Below are positions 59,521-64,000 of a DNA stretch of 64,000 nucleotides, piece by piece. The notes beneath the pieces are model-generated. The model did not search any database. It was not told where the DNA came from and worked only from the letters and a program-made list of their open reading frames with translations. Position 1 is the first letter of the stretch. The number at the start of each line of letters is the position of its first letter. The DNA is from Molossus alvarezi (Eukaryota > Chordata > Mammalia > Chiroptera > Molossidae): the NCBI GenBank assembly GCA_037176705.1, contig CM073891.1, positions 91,842,327-91,906,326 on the forward strand, in the 5' to 3' direction. Both the position numbers and the translations under genes were made by a program.

Positions 59521-60050
59521 TTGTTCTTCTAATCTTTTGGATTTACCTTGTTCTTTTTTTATGTCCACTGTCCAGTTCCTGTGGTTTTGAGAGTCACTTT
59601 CCACAAGTCAACCCTGCTCTGCCTGCTGTGTCATGGCCACTTCAGCCTCGGCCATTAAAGCTTAATCTTATAATTTGAGTGAAGACTCAGAGACCTCATT
59701 CTGCTCTCAAAATTATTCTAACATCAGAAAAAATATATAGTGGACCTTCATGCTGTTTATAAAGCTTACCTCTTCCCAGGTTTCACAATATACTGCACAC
59801 CCCACCTTTTTTTTTGGTGTTGATCAAAAACTTAGCAGGACTTCTTTGCACTCTATTTGAATGAGAAAAATAAGCAAGTCTTCATTCACACAGGCTTACT
59901 GAAATCTCATAATTTTAAACTATGTATAAACCTGAACAATGTCTTTTCAAACACTGTATGGTCTTCCTTTCTTTCTCGGTGTGTATAGTTTTTCATTTAT
60001 ACTTCTTTTACACATGGTCAATTTGTGTCATAAACTCTTCCTTCTTCCTA
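59521..60050. other. Unassigned sequence
   Basis: No gene or clear repeat. Confidence 0.3.
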
Positions 60051-60345
60051 CTTCTGGGTTTGTATATAAAAACAACAACAACATGATCATTATTTGAAGA
60101 GAAATCTGCACTCTCATGTTCATTGCAACATTATTCACAGTAGCCAAGGTCTGGAGAAAACCTAAGTATCTGTTAACAGACAATAATATGTTTTTTACAT
60201 AACGGTAATATTGAACCTTAAAAAAGAAGGAAATTCTGTCATCTGCAATAACATGGATGAAACTGGAGGGCATTATGCTAATAGAAATATGCCAAACAGG
60301 GAAAGATAAATACTGCATGGTATAACTTATATGTGGTTTCTAAAA
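60051..60345 (+). mobile_element. L1 ORF2 3' fragment
   Basis: CATTGCAACATTATTCACAG, AACATGGATGAAACTGGAGG and GCATTATGCTAATAGAAATA in order, ending in an A-rich (TAAA)n tail. Frameshifted. Confidence 0.75.
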
Positions 60346-60524
60346 TAAGTAAATAAACAAATAACAATCTCTTCCTCCCCAGGCATTTGTTTTCTCAACA
60401 ATATCTAACAGTTTGTACCATGGGTTACACGATTTTCTTTCTTTTCTTTTCTTTTTTGTACTAGATCACACCCCATGGTGCCTGGGTACTGACTGGTATA
60501 CTTGCATTATAGTTTACCATTGTT

Positions 60525-60602
60525 TTATTTATTTTTTTATCCTCACCAGAGGATATATTTTGATTGATATTTTGAGAGAGGGAGAGAGAAAGGATGAGAG
60601 AG

Positions 60603-60653
<51 letters not shown>

Positions 60654-60784
60654 AAGACATTGATTACACTCTCCAACCAGAGATCAAACCTGCAACCTAG
60701 GTATGTGGCCTGACCAGGAATTGAACCTGCCACCTTTTGGTGTGCAAGATGATGCTCTAACCAACTGAGGCACCAGCCAGGATG
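60525..60784 (-). mobile_element. Ves-type SINE with GA expansion
   Basis: Older, diverged head (GGCTGGTGCCTCAGTTGG in sense) and a (GA)n tract at about 60574-60652. A 13-bp duplication with one mismatch, GTTTACCATTGTT / GTTTACTATTGTT, lies at 60512-60524 and 60785-60797. Confidence 0.85.
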
Positions 60785-60797
60785 GTTTACTATTGTT

Positions 60798-62500
60798 GTT
60801 TTTCTCTTTGTTATTCATTCATTTTCCTTCTGGCAGCAGAACCTCATTTTTGATTCGGAGAATTTCCTGTGATTCATGTAAGTTACCTGTCCCCTTCCAA
60901 CCCCAATGACCTCGAATATATTTTATATACACTCCATTTGTCTTAAGTACTTATGTCTCTTTTTTTACATCATTTTTTTTTTCTCTAAATTTTAGTCTGG
61001 TTATTTTTTTTTTTTTAATTGACTTTAGCAATCCTTTCTTATGTTTGACTAATGTAATGTACTGCTAAAGTAGCCTGCGGAATGTTGCTTAGAGGTTCCA
61101 GTTTATTAGCAGAGTAAAGACAATTAGCAAGAGGAATACTGTGCTGCCCATTATGCTGGAGAGACCATAAAGTCTTACCTTCTCAGTGGACCATGCCCCA
61201 CCCCCCAGGATCCCACAACCCGGCCCTGAGTCCCCCTCTGAGCCCTTGGCACAAATCCCTATGTCACCACTTGCTCTCTCTGGGCCTGCCTCCTTCACAT
61301 GGGAAAAAGGCCTGGGTTAGGGATTATGAGATAAGATTGGTGATGGTAACATTGTTTGCTGTGTTTTCTATCATTTCACCCCCTGATCTGACCGTATTGT
61401 CCTCATGTACATGGTTATCTCTTATTTATCTAATTAATTTGGGTTCCCCTTAGGCTGGTTGACTGTACATCCAGGGCCACTCCCCTTACTGGTCATTTCC
61501 GGGTCCTTCCACCCAGCAGGCAGTCAATACTTTAGGCTTTTGAGGTTTAGAAAGAAGTGGGCCAAGGGCTGTGGAATCAGGCAGGGAGATCAAGATAGAG
61601 GGAGTTTGTTTAAAATGTCCTCAGGCCTCTCTAGCCCAGGGCACAAGTGGGAGTCGGTAGATGGTCTTCAGGAGAAAGAGGGCAGGACAGGCAGGTGGAA
61701 GCAGCCCACCCGCAGCCGGGCTGTGGTCCTCACTCTCTCTTCACCTCACTTGGACACACAGAGAACATCTGCCACCCCTTCCAACACCCCAGGCCCCCTG
61801 CACTCTGTGACTGGCCCCCAGCCCTGGGGTCCTGAGAGTGAAGGAAGATGAGTGGGACCACCGTGGCCTAGCCTGCAGCAACACCGCTGTTACCTCAGTG
61901 TGTCATCAACCAAACATGTGCTCAGGCCCAACTCTCTCAGGCCTGGAAGACAGGTGGCTGGCTGGTATGAGAGACGGGAACCCTGAAATGAGCACATGCC
62001 CAGCCTAGTATCCTTGAGCAAAAGAAGAAAAACAACAGGGGCTCCAGGCGGCCTTTGAGCCTCCACCTTCCTGGTCAGGCTCGGGTAAGCCCTTCCATTT
62101 GTAGATGGAGAGAGAACCTCAGACGCACAAACTTTAGACTCTCCTTTATAAACAAACATACTATCTGCCTTTTTAGGGGCCCTGGGGGAGCCCAACAGGA
62201 GGACTTCTTTCAAGTGTGCCATCACCTGCCTGGAACAATCCATAGAGATTTTGGAGAGAAAACCAAATATAGGGATGGCTTCAAGCTTCCTCCATGTCCC
62301 CTCCTCTCCAGCTCCCAAATCTAAGCTGCTGAGGTAGGGGGAGAGAGCACCAGGTGAATTTAGGGATATTTTTAGAGGCTGGAAGCAACAAGTGAGATTT
62401 CCTTAGGACTCAAACTCTAGTGCTTCTAGAATTCTGCAATCTGGATGAGAGTGGGTGAGCAGTGGTCCTAAGTATATATTTTGGCCAGTTGCCCATGCCC
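60798..62500. other. GC-richer sequence, unassigned
   Basis: From about 61060 GC content rises sharply relative to the rest of the window. Two long frames (61459-61851 plus, 130 codons; 61890-62318 minus, 142 codons) have no recognisable domains and are plausible by chance at this GC. No splice structure could be supported. Confidence 0.35.
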
Positions 62501-62509
62501 TTCTCCCTC

Positions 62510-62525
62510 AATAAAGAGTAATAAA
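62510..62525 (+). promoter_or_regulatory. Candidate polyadenylation signals
   Basis: Two AATAAA hexamers ten bases apart (62510-62515 and 62520-62525), followed by the T-rich stretch CCCAACTTTGTTCCTCTTC. They could mark the end of a plus-strand transcript from the GC-rich block; no exon is established. Confidence 0.3.
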
Positions 62526-62577
62526 TTCCAAGTTATGTCCCAACTTTGTTCCTCTTCTTACCCTCCCATTCCCAGGG

Positions 62578-62731
62578 TCTGGCATATAGCAGGACAGTAG
62601 TCAACAGCTGATGCAATAAATGCACAGGAATCATGACCATGATCACATTTTCTCTTTTTTGGGGGTTACTAGAGTCTAAAGATCCTTTCTGCTTCATTCA
62701 TTCATTCATTCATTCATTCATTCATTCATTC
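62578..62731 (+). repeat. L2/MIR 3' end and (ATTC)n microsatellite
   Basis: GTCTGGCATATAGCAGGACA ... TGATGCAATAAATGCAC resembles an L2/MIR 3' end. A clean (TTCA)n array follows at 62693-62731. Confidence 0.5.
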
Positions 62732-62895
62732 CCACATGTGTATACATGTGAGCTGTTTCTCCCAGAGAGACTGTTCAAGGGACAGGGAGTAGAGATATAA
62801 GGGATTGCTCTGACTCACCAGCACCTCTCTGGTGAAGGTTCAGTGATGCTACCATTCTCCAAGGCCAAGCAAGGTGCCTCACCTTTAGGGGAGTA

Positions 62896-63035
62896 CAGTT
62901 GACCCTTAAACAATGTAGGTTTGATCTGGTCCACTTATAAGTGGATTTCTTTCCAATTGACCAACCTATTTCAATTGACCAGTGCAGTTTAATTGACCTT
63001 TGAAGCTGAAACCCACATTGTTCAAGGGTCCACTG
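62896..63035. mobile_element. Tigger-type MITE
   Basis: 140 bp between TA dinucleotides (62894-62895, 63036-63037). Terminal inverted repeats of about 27 bp: CAGTTGACCCTTAAACAATG and, inverted right end, CAGTGGACCCTTGAACAATG. It is internally deleted, with a repeated CAATTGACCA motif in the middle. Confidence 0.85.
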
Positions 63036-63298
63036 TACCCACAAGAAGCTTGCATAATGAAATTGGATCTTAAAGATTATAAAACCTGTGTCCATTCCAG
63101 CCCTCTTCTTCCCCTTGGCATCCTGGGGCACCACAGGCCAAAACTCTTGAGACAAAATGCTCCCAAAGAGACAGGACTGGAAGCACAGACTGTCTAAACA
63201 AAGGTGCCAAACAAAGATGTAGAGGGAGGAAGGGGAGAGGAGGAGGCTGGAGGGAGGGGTGAGGGACACATCCAGGGGTGGCAGCAGTGGACTGAGGC

Positions 63299-63430
63299 TT
63301 ATTTCTTCTTCTGCAGCAGGTCCTGCTCATCTGGGCTCTGGGGCCATGACTCCTGTCTCTGCAACCATCTACAGAACTTTCTCCACAGGCAGAGAATGAG
63401 CCCCTTCGCCTTGGGCAGCAGCATCTCCAT
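63299..63430 (-). CDS. Candidate 43-residue small protein
   Basis: ATG at 63430 in strong Kozak context (ACAACATGG: A at -3, G at +4), stop TAA at 63301-63299. The N-terminal half is hydrophobic then amphipathic and basic ([10 protein letters not shown], then [11 protein letters not shown]). The C-terminal half is polar and ends in three lysines. There is no cleavable signal peptide or clear membrane span. Upstream on the same strand lie an exact splice donor (63716-63708) and a TATA box (63877-63870), suggesting a two-exon gene with non-coding exon 1. An acceptor could be one of the AGs at about 63452-63463, giving an intron near 250 bp. I do not recognise the protein. It may be a chance frame in GC-rich DNA; conservation is the decisive test. 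Confidence 0.3.
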   Translation of the reverse strand: MEMLLPKAKGLILCLWRKFCRWLQRQESWPQSPDEQDLLQKKK

Positions 63431-63707
63431 GTTGTATAGGGTGAGCGCCTCTGGGGCTAAAGCTGAGACCAGACTCTGACTGGACCCAACCCTGCGGCCA
63501 CATCGGCCCCCTCAGTGGCTGGCCTTCCCTGTCCCTGTAGAGGTCCCATCTCCTCCCTGACCCACCAGGTGTCCCGGGGAGGCACCCCAGCCAGACCACA
63601 GACAGGCCTCAGGATTTGTTACCCTTGGCGGAGCTGGCACTCCCTCACTGGCCCCTCAGGCAGAAGCCCCTCGGAAGCTGTGCAGACAAACGTCCTCTCT
63701 CCTCCCA

Positions 63708-63716
63708 ACTTACCTG
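63708..63716 (-). promoter_or_regulatory. Consensus splice donor (CAG|GTAAGT)
   Basis: The minus strand reads TTTCAGGTAAGTTGG, a perfect match to the mammalian 5' splice site. It lies about 130 bp downstream of the TATA-predicted start. A 4-codon upstream ORF (ATGCAGGTCTCCTGA) lies just before it in the putative exon 1. Confidence 0.4.
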
Positions 63717-63869
63717 AAATTTAAAGAGGTCAGGAGACCTGCATGTACTCTGGGACCTTGTGGAAACTCCTCCACCTTGGCCCTAACCCAGCCCCCAGGA
63801 CAGTCCAGAACGGGGAGTTCTTCAAAGAGACTGGAGAGACCTCCCTTGGACTTTGGGACACCTGGTGAC

Positions 63870-63877
63870 CTTTTATA
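63870..63877 (-). promoter_or_regulatory. TATA box of a candidate minus-strand promoter
   Basis: The minus strand reads CTTCTATAAAAGGTCACC: TATAAAAG is a canonical TATA box. Upstream (63900-63960) are CCTCCCTCC-type GC/pyrimidine motifs, and a CAGGTG E-box lies just downstream. Predicted start near 63845. Confidence 0.4.
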
Positions 63878-64000
63878 GAAGGACCTGCTGGGTCAGACTA
63901 GACTGAGAGACTCAGGCAGTGAGGGAGGAGGGAGGAGTCAGGCAGGCTTTTGGGTTTGAGGGCCCCTCAGTGAGCAAGTGAGCGAGCCCACCTTTCTCAC

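Noticed and set aside
62775..63269. 164-codon minus-strand frame
   Set aside because: It runs straight through a Tigger MITE with inverted repeats and shows no protein signature.

Overview
This window is mammalian nuclear DNA, most likely from a bat of the Yangochiroptera. The main evidence is 18 copies of a tRNA-derived SINE of the Ves type. They share a head with an A box like TGGCTCAGNGGTTAGAGC, a B box like GGTTCGGTTCC, a pyrimidine-rich body and a tail close to TGTCCTCGGGTGAGGAT. Other features fit this: LINE-1 in every stage of decay, hAT-like, Tigger and mariner-like DNA transposons, MIR and L2 relics, and an MLT2-type ERVL LTR. I recognise no exon of a known host protein. The window reads as an AT-rich gene desert that becomes GC-richer after about 61 kb.

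Layout. 0-10 kb: old L1 pieces, two 5'-inverted (twin-primed) L1s, a hAT-like element inside an L1, an unrecognised decayed coding relic (3920-4734), an L2-like piece and a MIR. 10-21 kb: a solo MLT2-like LTR with a hexamer expansion, a mariner-like MITE, a long 5'-truncated L1 (13731-16905), and then the most notable structure. That structure is a complete 2.1-kb element (17442-19552, minus) with a CpG-rich 5' UTR, an intact 313-codon L1 ORF1, a 3' UTR and an A-tail, but no ORF2. It is flanked by a 16-bp target-site duplication and sits inside an older element that also appears to be ORF1-only (half-L1, HAL1-like). 21-26 kb: mostly unassigned AT-rich sequence with SINEs. 26.5-32.5 kb: a full-length but frameshifted L1 with a 15-bp duplication, carrying one Ves. 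34.5-39.2 kb: a 4.7-kb stretch with no recent insertions that I can see.

39-53 kb: SINEs, a Tigger element, a third inverted L1, a probable ERV LTR, two 'head-only' Ves copies, and one Ves that seems to carry about 60 bp of 3'-transduced sequence. 52-60 kb: an L1 whose 5' UTR is joined directly to ORF2, then old L1M sequence. 61-64 kb: GC-rich sequence with a candidate small two-exon gene on the minus strand. It has a TATA box, an exact CAG|GTAAGT donor and a 43-codon ORF with a strong Kozak context.

Most of the sequence is therefore transposon biology: non-autonomous elements (Ves, ORF1-only L1, MITEs) that depend on enzymes encoded elsewhere. Repeat families were assigned by eye from remembered consensus features. 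Boundaries without a stated duplication are approximate.
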